Shown here: one piece after another, positions 1 to 7,187 of the stretch | How positions within the stretch are numbered: the first letter of the stretch is position 1 | How the letters are laid out: every line of letters begins with the position of its first letter | Made by a program: the position numbers and the translations under genes | Source of the DNA: a virus | DNA: 21,270 nucleotides | Virus record (IMG/VR): IMGVR_UViG_3300030098_003348 | Span: 482 to 21,751 of that record | Reading direction: 5' to 3' (one strand) | The notes under the pieces: generated by a model | The model's database searches: none | Seen by the model: only the letters and a program-made list of their open reading frames with translations | What the model was told of the DNA's origin: nothing

Positions 1-1
1 A

Positions 2-172
2 GGGGAAAAAGAACCAGAGGTGCCTACCGCCGGTAGCACTATGGCTAGAGACCCTGAAAAAGGTGTGGCTATAATGACACAGACTGCGGCTGAGATCTCA
101 GATGAAGCTCAGAAGTCTGACAAAAAACTGCGAGAAGAGCTAAACAAAGATAGGATCTATAAAATAAAATGA
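2..172 (+). CDS. C-terminal end of an unidentified protein (5' truncated)
   Basis: An open frame enters the window at its left edge and ends with TGA at 170-172, giving the last 56 residues of a protein. The tail is hydrophilic and rich in Lys, Glu and Asp (for example KKLREELNKD near the end), with no motif that identifies it; the last 25 or so residues look helical. Its stop overlaps the ATG of the next gene (ATGA at 169-172), the same coupling seen throughout the window, which supports it being a real gene. Function unknown. Confidence 0.6.
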   Translation, partial: GEKEPEVPTAGSTMARDPEKGVAIMTQTAAEISDEAQKSDKKLREELNKDRIYKIK

Positions 173-591
173 TCTGCACGCAAGAGGATTCGTTCCTAGA
201 CGAGAAAACTATCTGGATAGCCACGTTATCTGATGGGAACACCGTTTTCCAAGACGATGATAGAGAGGGAGACTTCCACCCAAGCGCTTGGATAAGGCTT
301 AAGGATCATTGCGATTCAAAGGGTGTATATGTAGATAACCTCAGTATACGTTTCAGAGATCACAAAGTAGACGTGCCAAAGGCTGAGGCATATCACTTCA
401 TTAAGTCTGTTGGCTGTATGGTGGGTTTTCCAGAGGAACACTTTTTTATAGTTAGTCTGCTTAAGCAAGGCGAATTAGTAAGAACTTGGTATAAAGTTCC
501 TGAAATAGTAGAAAATAAGTATTCTGTTGTCAAGACGGAAGATATTCCAAAATATGAATCATTAATGATTAAGGGGTCTATAGATGGCTAA
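169..591 (+). CDS. Unrecognised 140-residue phage protein
   Basis: I do not recognise a named domain. The protein is a soluble mix of predicted strands and helices without signal peptide or membrane segment. Its first half has a strand-rich opening (TIWIATLSDGNTVFQDDD, residues about 14-31) followed by a helix containing SAWIRLKDHC. The middle (SIRFRDHKVDV) and the part around residues 80-100 (SVGCMVGFPEEHFFIVSL) look like a beta sheet. It begins in the ATGA shared with the upstream stop and its end overlaps the next start by 8 bases, so it belongs to the same transcription unit. The sequence has the flavour of a conserved small phage protein, but no function can be assigned. Confidence 0.75.
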   Translation: MICTQEDSFLDEKTIWIATLSDGNTVFQDDDREGDFHPSAWIRLKDHCDSKGVYVDNLSIRFRDHKVDVPKAEAYHFIKSVGCMVGFPEEHFFIVSLLKQGELVRTWYKVPEIVENKYSVVKTEDIPKYESLMIKGSIDG

Positions 592-979
592 TGTAGAAGA
601 AATATTAGGGCAGATTGATGATGGTATAGAAAACTACAAGCCTATTATCGCCAACCTGCAAAATCAGTACTTTGAAAACAATGGCAGATATTGGCAGGGG
701 CTCTTCACTCATAGCACAGCCCCAATTGATGAAAATTCTGAGGCTCCAGATCGTCTTGGAGATAGACCAACAGACCAAGACAGCTCTTGGCAAGATATAG
801 CGGGTGATGCAATGCCATCAGAGATGCTGAGTCGTATAAGAATTGACACATACGAATCACCCGAAGGGCATGGCTATATAATCATTGCAGAGAAGACTAT
901 CAATAGTGACAGCTACAGACGCATGTACAATGTAGGGCCCGAGTCTGGCCGTTCCTCTGAGTGGGAAAAACTTTCTTAA
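584..979 (+). CDS. Unrecognised 131-residue phage protein
   Basis: The start ATG at 584 follows an AAGGGG ribosome-binding stretch and overlaps the previous gene by 8 bases. The N-terminal 50 residues look helical (VEEILGQIDDGIENYKPIIA), followed by NNGRYWQGLFTHSTAP and a polar, Asp-rich middle. The C-terminal part (GYIIIAEKTINSDSYRRMYN) looks strand-like. No transmembrane segment, signal peptide or enzymatic motif is visible. The asparagine- and tyrosine-rich composition would suit a virion or accessory protein, but this is only an impression. An antisense frame of 62 codons overlaps it and is treated as a shadow. Confidence 0.7.
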   Translation: MANVEEILGQIDDGIENYKPIIANLQNQYFENNGRYWQGLFTHSTAPIDENSEAPDRLGDRPTDQDSSWQDIAGDAMPSEMLSRIRIDTYESPEGHGYIIIAEKTINSDSYRRMYNVGPESGRSSEWEKLS

Positions 980-982
980 GAA
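973..982. repeat. 10-bp perfect palindrome at the gene boundary
   Basis: TTCTTAAGAA reads the same on both strands. It spans the stop codon of the gene ending at 979 and lies 15 bases before the extended -10 element at 997-1005, where an upstream operator or a poor -35 region would sit. A 10-bp palindrome can occur by chance, so a regulatory role is only possible. Confidence 0.35.
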
Positions 983-996
983 TAGGCCGCCCTTCG

Positions 997-1005
997 TGTT
1001 ATAAT
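997..1005 (+). promoter_or_regulatory. Extended -10 promoter-like element (TGTTATAAT)
   Basis: TGTTATAAT is an exact match to the bacterial extended -10 consensus TGN-TATAAT. It lies in the only real intergenic gap of the window (980-1011). A transcription start about 7 bases downstream would fall at about 1012, on the A of the next ATG, which would give a leaderless or nearly leaderless mRNA. There is no clear -35 box at 16-18 bases, which extended -10 promoters can tolerate. The TATAAT hexamer also occurs by chance inside several genes here, so position and TG extension are the main support. Confidence 0.55.
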
Positions 1006-1011
1006 ACGCTA

Positions 1012-1449
1012 ATGGGCAAGAAAAGAACAAACAAGAGCACGTTTAAGTCTATCTATAGCGATAGCTTTGTCACTCCAGCACAGTATCTCACTGAAGCACT
1101 GTGCTTTCTGGTGGCCAGACAAGCAGGCAGAGATCTAGCCGACAAATTTTGGGAAGAAAAGGAGTGGGCTAAATTCTTTCGTAGGCAGGTCGCTCTCGCC
1201 AATGAACTGCTTAAAGATTACGATATAAAGGCTATTCTTTCAGCCTTAAAAGACAGGCGTGTTAAAAACAAAATAAGATCTCTAGGGGCCAAGTTCATGC
1301 TGGTTCCGATCATAAAAGAGTACCAGAAGAAGATAAACTATCAGGATACAAAAATAGAAGTTACTCCGAAGGCAGATACCACAAAGAGACCGAGGAAGCC
1401 GGTAGGAAAACGATCAATATTATCAAAACTTGAGGATTTAGACAAATGA
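1012..1449 (+). CDS. Unrecognised basic helical protein, 145 residues, possibly leaderless
   Basis: From ATG 1012 the protein starts with a basic stretch (MGKKRTNKSTFKS), has a helical core (residues about 25-85, containing FLVARQAGRDLADKFW and FFRRQVALANELLKDY), and ends with a Lys/Arg-rich tail. This would fit a DNA- or RNA-binding accessory protein, but no family is recognised. A GTG at 961 in the same frame would add 17 residues and overlap the previous gene. I prefer 1012 because the added residues look unlike a protein start and the promoter-like element sits directly before 1012. Neither start has a Shine-Dalgarno sequence. The stop overlaps the recombinase start by 4 bases. Confidence 0.65.
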   Translation: MGKKRTNKSTFKSIYSDSFVTPAQYLTEALCFLVARQAGRDLADKFWEEKEWAKFFRRQVALANELLKDYDIKAILSALKDRRVKNKIRSLGAKFMLVPIIKEYQKKINYQDTKIEVTPKADTTKRPRKPVGKRSILSKLEDLDK

Positions 1450-2501
1450 GCAGTGTTGATGAGATTATTAAAAAATACGGCACAGGGGTCGTTCTCTCTG
1501 GCAGTATGGTTCTAGAGGATAAAAAGGATGTGATACCTTGGTCTCCAGCTTTGGATATTATCTTGGGAGGAGGAGTCCCAGAAGGAAGCTGGGTGACATT
1601 GACAGGCGAGCCAAAGTGCGGGAAGACCACGAGCGCCCTGCATTTTGCGGCTAAAGCTCAGCAGGCCTCTGATAGAAATGTGTATTACCTTAACATAGAA
1701 GGCAGACTGAAACCTAGAGACCTAGAAGGCATTAAGGGGCTCGACCTTGATAAGGTAAACATCGTCAGATCCTATTTCGATGAGGGTGCGGGAAGAGGGA
1801 GAATTCTTACGGCAGAAGAGTATCTAACTATTGCGGAGAACTTTATAAAGAATGATCCCGGATGTATTGTAATTATTGACTCTGTATCTCAGTTAATTAC
1901 AGAGAAAGAAATAACAGGAGAAGTGCATGAGCAGCATAGAGCGCCCGGAGCTAAGCTTGTGGCTAACTTCTGCAAGAGAGTCTCCAATGTACTCCCAGTT
2001 AATAAGAACATAGTTATTGCTATCACCCACCAAATTTCTAATATCAGCGGTTACGGTAAAGCCAAGGTGGAGAGTGGAGGTAGAAAAATTGCGTATGCTG
2101 TAGACGTTAAACTGGAAGCTAAGAGAGTTCAACCTTGGCATGTTGGCAGTGATGATGACGCGCCTGTTGGTCAAATTGTGACTTGGCTGACCCACTCTAC
2201 GGCAATAGTAGCCCCCGGCCAAAAGATAGACTCCCATATCAGATATGGTCAAGGTATCGACGAGATAACAGAAATCATACGTCTTGGTATAGATACTGGG
2301 TTTATCACTAAGGCTGGCTCTTGGATGACTTGTTCATTTATGCAGGATCATCTAGATGTTTTAGAGGTTGATGAGTGGGACAAAGAAGCCGAAAAGATGT
2401 GCAAAGTCCAAGGACAAGAAAAACTTCGCAATTTACTACTTGACAAACCGGAATGGTTTGCTATACTAGATAAAGAGATTAAGCAGATGTTTGGTGCGTA
2501 G
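1446..2501 (+). CDS. recA: RecA/UvsX-like recombinase
   Basis: This is a RecA-family strand-exchange ATPase that would form filaments on single-stranded DNA for recombination, repair and recombination-dependent replication. The Walker A motif is at residues 54-62 (GEPKCGKTT), a glutamate in the position of the RecA catalytic Glu is at 85 (NIEGRL), and Walker B is at 140-146 (CIVIIDS). The segment around 193-225 (ITHQISN, ESGGRKIAYAVDVKL) corresponds to the RecA L2 region and following core strand. The length of 351 residues is close to bacterial RecA. The N-terminal pattern PWSPALDIILGGGVPEG matches RecA, where the protein is placed on its target before the P-loop. It is the first gene of a recombination block and overlaps the upstream gene by ATGA. 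Whether it is nearer RecA or UvsX cannot be settled by eye. Confidence 0.9.
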   Translation: MSSVDEIIKKYGTGVVLSGSMVLEDKKDVIPWSPALDIILGGGVPEGSWVTLTGEPKCGKTTSALHFAAKAQQASDRNVYYLNIEGRLKPRDLEGIKGLDLDKVNIVRSYFDEGAGRGRILTAEEYLTIAENFIKNDPGCIVIIDSVSQLITEKEITGEVHEQHRAPGAKLVANFCKRVSNVLPVNKNIVIAITHQISNISGYGKAKVESGGRKIAYAVDVKLEAKRVQPWHVGSDDDAPVGQIVTWLTHSTAIVAPGQKIDSHIRYGQGIDEITEIIRLGIDTGFITKAGSWMTCSFMQDHLDVLEVDEWDKEAEKMCKVQGQEKLRNLLLDKPEWFAILDKEIKQMFGA

Positions 2502-2906
2502 ATGAGGGTTACTGGCTTAAATGGAAGGCATTACCCTTTTCCGCCTACTGGATATATGCCTGACGACAATGATTCTAGGAAGAGATCTGCGCTGCATATT
2601 AGAGCGAGAAATCTCCTGAGAAGTCTTTATCCGATGGACAGGGTTTTAGAAGAAGTGCCACTGCCGGGCAGCAATCAGCTCACGGCAGACTTCTTCTTGC
2701 CCGAACGGATGATCGTAGTGGAGTGTCATGGACGACAACATTATGAATTCGTAAAACATTTTCATGGAACTAAGTTAAAATTCCTAAAGTCTAAGGCGAA
2801 CGATGGCCGAAAAATAGACTGGTGTGAGTTAAATAATATAAAATATATAGAGTTACCTTATACAGAGAACGATGATGAGTGGAAATATAGAATCGAATCG
2901 AGTTGA
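2502..2906 (+). CDS. Small PD-(D/E)XK-like (Vsr/DUF2726-type) endonuclease
   Basis: A 134-residue protein whose core resembles small restriction-like nucleases. After a helix (residues 28-43) comes EVPLPG, then TADFFLP with a candidate catalytic Asp63, then a hydrophobic strand IVVECHGRQHYEF with Glu74 followed by His76 and Gln79 instead of the usual E-x-K lysine, then a basic helix containing KSKANDGRKIDWCE and a last strand IKYIELPY. This order of strands and the D-K-WC-N-I-Y-I-E-L ending are reminiscent of Vsr and DUF2726 proteins. It follows the recombinase stop with no gap, suggesting a role in recombination or Holliday/branched DNA processing. The fold call is by pattern only; activity is unproved because the lysine is replaced. 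Confidence 0.6.
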   Translation: MRVTGLNGRHYPFPPTGYMPDDNDSRKRSALHIRARNLLRSLYPMDRVLEEVPLPGSNQLTADFFLPERMIVVECHGRQHYEFVKHFHGTKLKFLKSKANDGRKIDWCELNNIKYIELPYTENDDEWKYRIESS

Positions 2907-3372
2907 TGAGAGGATTACGGAAGTGGAGGCTTTGTTGCTTGAGTACCAACGCTCCCTTGGGCTTGTGCCCTCAATCCATAACGCCGACATAGGTAAATAT
3001 TTGAATATGTCGATTGAGCAAATAAGAAAGATGAGCCCAGAAGAGTGTGCGGAGGCGTCCTTTGCCATTGCTCAACAAGCGTTGTATATACAGCAAGAAA
3101 TCAACAAGCACAACCAAAGAATCAATTGGGCTAAAACTAATATAAACATGATGGTTACTCAGCACATAGACCAGTATGGAAGCAAGTATACCCCATTTGA
3201 GAGCAGAAAACTGCTCGCAATCAAAGACAATGAATATACTTCTAAGTTATTTGAGCTGGCTATTAGGGCACAGCAAATAGTAGACACGTTATCTTATGTA
3301 CCTGCCAAGATAAAGTTCGTGGCGGATATGTTATCAGAATATAAAAGAACAAAGGAGTTAGGTAATGTCTAG
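2872..3372 (+). CDS. Helical protein, candidate UvsY-like recombination mediator
   Basis: The 166-residue product looks almost entirely helical, without cysteines in a metal-binding pattern or membrane segments. The layout is an N-terminal part (residues 12-30), a linker DIGKYLNMSIEQIRKMSPEE, a long central helix (EASFAIAQQALYIQQEINKH), a short segment QYGSKYTPFESRKLLA, and two C-terminal helices up to DMLSEYKR. T4 UvsY, the loader of UvsX on single-stranded DNA, has a similar arrangement, including a Leu-x-x-x-Lys-Asp segment before a long helix and a basic end. The resemblance is structural and weak. Location two genes after the recombinase supports it. ATG 2872 and 2875 are both possible starts; either overlaps the nuclease gene by more than 30 bases. 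Confidence 0.45.
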   Translation: MMSGNIESNRVDERITEVEALLLEYQRSLGLVPSIHNADIGKYLNMSIEQIRKMSPEECAEASFAIAQQALYIQQEINKHNQRINWAKTNINMMVTQHIDQYGSKYTPFESRKLLAIKDNEYTSKLFELAIRAQQIVDTLSYVPAKIKFVADMLSEYKRTKELGNV

Positions 3373-3820
3373 CATACCAGAACTATTAAGAAAAGGCTTT
3401 GAGAATGACGACTGGAGCTATGTCTCTGAGGCTCACCAGATGCTAACCGGAGAATATTTACTGGTTGATGAAAGCCTTGAACCGCAGGAAGTAGTAGAGG
3501 AGAAGCCGGAGAGTTTTTCTGAAAGCGTGCGTCAGGATGAGTCGTCTTATATCTCCAAAGTCTATGATGGAGATCGCCCTCAATTCCAAACCGATGGAGG
3601 TGGACAGGCTGCCCGCAAAGAGCCTATGCAACTGCCTAAAAACAGGAAGATGGAATGGAAGGATGACGGGTCTATTGCTGCCAATGAAAAGGTCAGCGAG
3701 AACCCCAGTCTTGGAGTCGCTAATCCAGTCAAGAGAACCAGAAAAAGAGCCAGTCAAAAAAATCAGAGTGGCGAGTTACGTTTAGACCGAAGCGAAAAAC
3801 TAAAGGAATTAAATGAGTAA
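3365..3820 (+). CDS. Unrecognised disordered protein with acidic middle and basic tail
   Basis: A strong ribosome-binding stretch (AAAGGAGTTAGG) precedes ATG 3365. Only the first 30 residues look folded (IPELLRKGFENDDWSYVSEA, then MLTGEYLL). From about residue 35 the protein is low in hydrophobics: first acidic (EPQEVVEEKPES), then mixed polar, then strongly basic (VKRTRKRASQK at about 122-132). This makes it a probable flexible linker or hub protein, perhaps bridging recombination and helicase proteins, or helping helicase loading given its place immediately before the DnaB-like gene, which it overlaps by 8 bases. That role is inference. A second 82-codon frame inside it is regarded as a shadow. 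Confidence 0.6.
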   Translation: MSSIPELLRKGFENDDWSYVSEAHQMLTGEYLLVDESLEPQEVVEEKPESFSESVRQDESSYISKVYDGDRPQFQTDGGGQAARKEPMQLPKNRKMEWKDDGSIAANEKVSENPSLGVANPVKRTRKRASQKNQSGELRLDRSEKLKELNE

Positions 3821-5357
3821 ACTCTCAGACTTACTAGCAGAACGCAATGTGCTGGCAGGCATCTTCCGTTACGGACAAGATGGCTATCTAGAAGCTGCCG
3901 ACATTGTTAATGAGAAAACCTTCTCTGACGCTTCCAACCAAGCGTTATTCAAGTGTTTCAGACACCTGATTGAAGAGAAAGGTTTAGACTCGCTAGACGA
4001 GGCTTCTGTTGTCTCTGGTTGCAACGAGACAGGCAGCGGCTGGGTGTTTGAGAATAGGACTGAGCGAGAGCACGCTAAGGCCATATTCAATACTACGATC
4101 AATTTGGAAAGTATTCGTACTTGGGCGGCAAAAGTACGGAAGCTTGAAATAGCTAATATGCTCAAGGAGCAATTGGATGCCGCTGGAGAAGATGTAGCTA
4201 AGGTTCGTGGAGACGAGCCTATTGGTGAAATTTTGGGAATTGCCGAAAGGCGGATTTTTGATTTTACTACGCTACTGGCCCAAGATAATCAGGACGATCC
4301 TCAGCAACTGTCTGAGGGGATTGACGCTTATCTCGACAACTTGGAATCCAATCCAAGTGACACTGTGGGAATCTCCAGCGGTTATCCTTTATATGACTTC
4401 TCTATTGGAGGAGGGTTCCGCAGAAAGACCGTAAACCTTATAGGTGCCAGAACTGGTATCGGTAAGAGTATGTTAGCAGATAATATAGGGATTCATGTTT
4501 CGGAGAAGCTAGGAATTCCCGTGTTGTACTTAGACACAGAAATGCCGACTGAGGATCACTGGAACCGTATTCTTGCAAATAAGACACGAGTAACTATCAA
4601 CGACATTGAAACTGGTAAGTACTCTAGAAATTCAATGAAGACTCAGAAAGTCAGGGCAGCAGCAGAGGCGCTCAAAGAAATAGAATACCACTATCTAAAT
4701 GTATCTGGCAAGCCATTTGAAGAAACAATGTCTATCATGAGGCGTTGGATTCATAAGGAGGTTGGATTTGATGAGAACGGTAATACGAATGACTGTCTGA
4801 TCATATACGACTATCTAAAGATGCTGTCTGCCGATGGGATATCTGGCTCCATGCAGGAGTACCAGATCCTCGGTTTTATGATGACATCCCTGCACAATTT
4901 TGCAGTGAGACACGATATTCCGGTTCTTTCATTTGTCCAGCTAAACCGAGATGGGATTGATCGAGAGACGACAGGCGTTGTCTCTGGTTCTGACCGTATT
5001 TCTTGGCTGACCTCAAACCTGTCTATATTTAAGCCTAAGACAGACGAGGAGATCGCAGAAGACGGAGGCGAAGAGAATGGCAATAGAAAACTTGTGGCTC
5101 TTAAGTCTCGTCACGGTGGAGGACTAGCCCCCGGCGACTATATAAACATGTACCTAGAGGGAAAATATGCTACAGTTACAGAAAAAGAGACAAGGAATAA
5201 TTTGAGACAAAAAGTTGATAAAGATAGGGAAGATCCTCCTACCTTCAAGGTTGAAGGCTCCGAGCCGGTTGAGTTTGAGCAGCCTAAAAAGAAGAGAGGT
5301 CGTCCCAAGAAATTGGATGCAGAGAGTATAAACAGGATGATTTCGGATGACGGATGA
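3813..5357 (+). CDS. dnaB: DnaB-like replicative helicase with AT-hook-like tail
   Basis: A 514-residue hexameric 5'-3' replicative helicase of the DnaB family. The N-terminal domain (residues 3-110) starts with the LSDLLAERNVLAGIF pattern typical of DnaB. A linker precedes the RecA-type ATPase domain, which has Walker A at 211-219 (GARTGIGKS), the catalytic Glu in DTEM at 241-244, Walker B at 329-334 (LIIYDY), the QLNRD sensor at 376-380, and KSRHGGG at 431-437 as likely arginine finger region. After the core comes an unusual tail, with KKKRGRPKK at 492-500 matching the RGRP core of an AT-hook, a minor-groove binding element not usual in DnaB. The gene overlaps the primase gene by 11 bases, as expected for partners at the fork. 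Confidence 0.92.
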   Translation: MSKLSDLLAERNVLAGIFRYGQDGYLEAADIVNEKTFSDASNQALFKCFRHLIEEKGLDSLDEASVVSGCNETGSGWVFENRTEREHAKAIFNTTINLESIRTWAAKVRKLEIANMLKEQLDAAGEDVAKVRGDEPIGEILGIAERRIFDFTTLLAQDNQDDPQQLSEGIDAYLDNLESNPSDTVGISSGYPLYDFSIGGGFRRKTVNLIGARTGIGKSMLADNIGIHVSEKLGIPVLYLDTEMPTEDHWNRILANKTRVTINDIETGKYSRNSMKTQKVRAAAEALKEIEYHYLNVSGKPFEETMSIMRRWIHKEVGFDENGNTNDCLIIYDYLKMLSADGISGSMQEYQILGFMMTSLHNFAVRHDIPVLSFVQLNRDGIDRETTGVVSGSDRISWLTSNLSIFKPKTDEEIAEDGGEENGNRKLVALKSRHGGGLAPGDYINMYLEGKYATVTEKETRNNLRQKVDKDREDPPTFKVEGSEPVEFEQPKKKRGRPKKLDAESINRMISDDG

Positions 5358-6408
5358 TATTTATTTTGACCAAAGCCGTCTAGCTAAGTTAAACGGCATG
5401 CTTTGTGATGAAATTGAGGCTTTATTTGAACACCTTGGAATAGACTATAGTGATCAGGGTAAGATGCTTGTCGGAGCGTGCCCTGTGCATAACGGAGACA
5501 ACAAGACTGCCTTTAATCTGTATGTTGAAGAGCTACCAAATGGTTTACGAGGTAACTGGAAGTGTAGATCTCAGGGGTGCGAAAAAAAGTTTGGCAACAA
5601 TATATTAGCGCTTCTGAGAGGCGTGCTTGAAAAACCTTGGAAAGAAGTTATTGACTGGGCTTGTGCGTTTTTAGGTGTCGAATACACTAGTTTTGAAGGA
5701 ACAGATGCATCTGAGATAGAAAAGAGAAGATACATCACCCGAGTCAACTCACTGAATAATAAACCAAAAGAAGAGAACAAAGGTGTTGTAAGAGATATAA
5801 TAAGAAACAGGCTAAAAATACCCTGCCCTTACTATTTAGATAGAGGCTATAACCAAGAGACACTCTCTAAATATGATGTCGGCCTATGTGTCGAACGTGG
5901 GAAGAGGATGTACGGAAGGGCCGTAGTCCCCATATATAACAATAATTATGAGTATGCAGTTGGTTTCACTGCTAGAGCTACTACAGATAATTATAAATAT
6001 AAGTGGATTCACAGTGAAGGCTTTCAGGCTAACAACTACTTATACAACTACTGGTTTGCCAAAGAGCATATACTAAAAAGCGGCGTTGTGATTCTAGTCG
6101 AAGGGCCGGGAGATGTCTGGAAGCTAGAGCAAAGTGGAGTGAGAACATCGCTGGCGATGTTTGGCACCGACCTTTCAGAACAACAGTTGTCTTTGCTTTA
6201 TAGCTGTGGCGCGAATTCAATTATAGTACTTACTGACAATGACGAAGCGGGCATAAAGTCGGCTCAAAAGATAAATGAAAAGTGTAAGAGATTATTTAGA
6301 ATGTTTTTCCCAACCTTGTCTTCCTCTGATGTCGGAGATATGCACAAAGATGAGATTGACAATCAAATTAGACCAATCCTAGAACAGGCTATGGAGGTTA
6401 GCGTATGA
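5347..6408 (+). CDS. DNA primase (CHC2 zinc finger plus Toprim)
   Basis: This 353-residue protein would make RNA primers at the fork for the neighbouring helicase. A CHC2-type zinc ribbon is visible with C45 and H48 (CPVH) and C73 and C78 (CRSQGC). A middle segment (residues 150-235) contains RAVVPIYNN and GFTAR, matching the N-terminal half of a primase catalytic core. The Toprim domain follows: VEGPGDVWKLEQSG with Glu252, then VLTDNDEAG with Asp297 and Asp299, and a later DVGDM near 328-332. The order and short length are close to the primase half of T7 gp4 and related phage primases. There is no helicase-interaction domain like that of DnaG, and the helicase is encoded separately. Overlap with the kinase gene is 4 bases. 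Confidence 0.9.
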   Translation: MTDDIYFDQSRLAKLNGMLCDEIEALFEHLGIDYSDQGKMLVGACPVHNGDNKTAFNLYVEELPNGLRGNWKCRSQGCEKKFGNNILALLRGVLEKPWKEVIDWACAFLGVEYTSFEGTDASEIEKRRYITRVNSLNNKPKEENKGVVRDIIRNRLKIPCPYYLDRGYNQETLSKYDVGLCVERGKRMYGRAVVPIYNNNYEYAVGFTARATTDNYKYKWIHSEGFQANNYLYNYWFAKEHILKSGVVILVEGPGDVWKLEQSGVRTSLAMFGTDLSEQQLSLLYSCGANSIIVLTDNDEAGIKSAQKINEKCKRLFRMFFPTLSSSDVGDMHKDEIDNQIRPILEQAMEVSV

Positions 6409-7187
6409 ATATCTTAGGTCTCTCCGGACGCAAGCAAAGCGGAAAAAACACAGCATCGAACTTCCTGCATGGCATGGAGATGTTGTCCATCGGACTTATC
6501 CCCGACTTCAAATTCAGCGAAGAGGGAAAGCTCGTGGTTCCCACTACTGTTATAGACGGTCAAGGAAATGAGAAAGTTGAATATGGAGTCTTTGATTTAG
6601 AAAGAGATAAGACAGACTCAGCATTCTTCGACTATATGGCTGGTAACGTATGGCCGTTCATCAAGGCATACTCCTTTGCTGACATGCTAAAACTAAATGT
6701 ATGTGTTGATGTTCTAGGACTGACATACGATCAGTGCTACGGAACAGACGAGCAGAAAAACACGCCGACTCACATTAACAGAGAACAATTTCCGGGGCTT
6801 GATGGAAGCGGCCCTATGACAGCACGGGAAGTGATGCAGTATGTAGGAACCGACTTCTTTAGAAAGATCTACCCTAACGTATGGGCTGACTCTACTATCA
6901 GAAGAATCAAGAGTGAAGGTACGGCCTTTGCGGTTATTACGGACTGTCGCTTTCCTAATGAGGTTGATGCTATTAAAAAAGAAGGAGGAAAGGTCATTCG
7001 ACTGACCCGCAACGGAGATGATAGCGATGCACATTCCAGCGAAGCAGCTCTCGATAAAGAGAATTATGACTGGTCAAACTTTGATTTCGTTCTAGATAAC
7101 AAAGATATGAACCTAGCTGAAAGCAATGAGACTATATACTCTAAGCTGACAGAATGGGGTTGGTGTCAGACGGATATCAGCTCATGA
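6405..7187 (+). CDS. Deoxynucleoside monophosphate kinase (T4 gp1-like)
   Basis: The 260-residue product is a P-loop kinase that would convert dNMPs to dNDPs for phage DNA synthesis. The P-loop GRKQSGKNT is at residues 8-16. Further recognisable family segments are SFADMLK, a helical region with REVMQYVGTDFFRK, and ITDCRFPNEVDAIK, where the Arg lies in the lid/base-recognition region of phage dNMP kinases. A long insertion between P-loop and the FADMLK segment (residues 28-80) includes a strand pair around KLVVPTTVID. It follows a good Shine-Dalgarno (GGAGG) and overlaps both neighbours by 4 bases. Some phage kinases act on modified nucleotides; substrate preference cannot be read from the sequence. 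Confidence 0.88.
   Translation: MNILGLSGRKQSGKNTASNFLHGMEMLSIGLIPDFKFSEEGKLVVPTTVIDGQGNEKVEYGVFDLERDKTDSAFFDYMAGNVWPFIKAYSFADMLKLNVCVDVLGLTYDQCYGTDEQKNTPTHINREQFPGLDGSGPMTAREVMQYVGTDFFRKIYPNVWADSTIRRIKSEGTAFAVITDCRFPNEVDAIKKEGGKVIRLTRNGDDSDAHSSEAALDKENYDWSNFDFVLDNKDMNLAESNETIYSKLTEWGWCQTDISS

Noticed and set aside
70-75. Further TATAAT hexamers, e.g. here and inside genes near 868, 8072 and 11573
   Set aside because: They lie within coding sequence, without the TG extension or a -35 box, and are expected by chance in AT-rich DNA.
7154-7183. Upstream start for the RecB/Cas4-like nuclease
   Set aside because: It adds ten residues that overlap the kinase gene and lack family similarity, whereas ATG 7184 gives the ATGA coupling used throughout.
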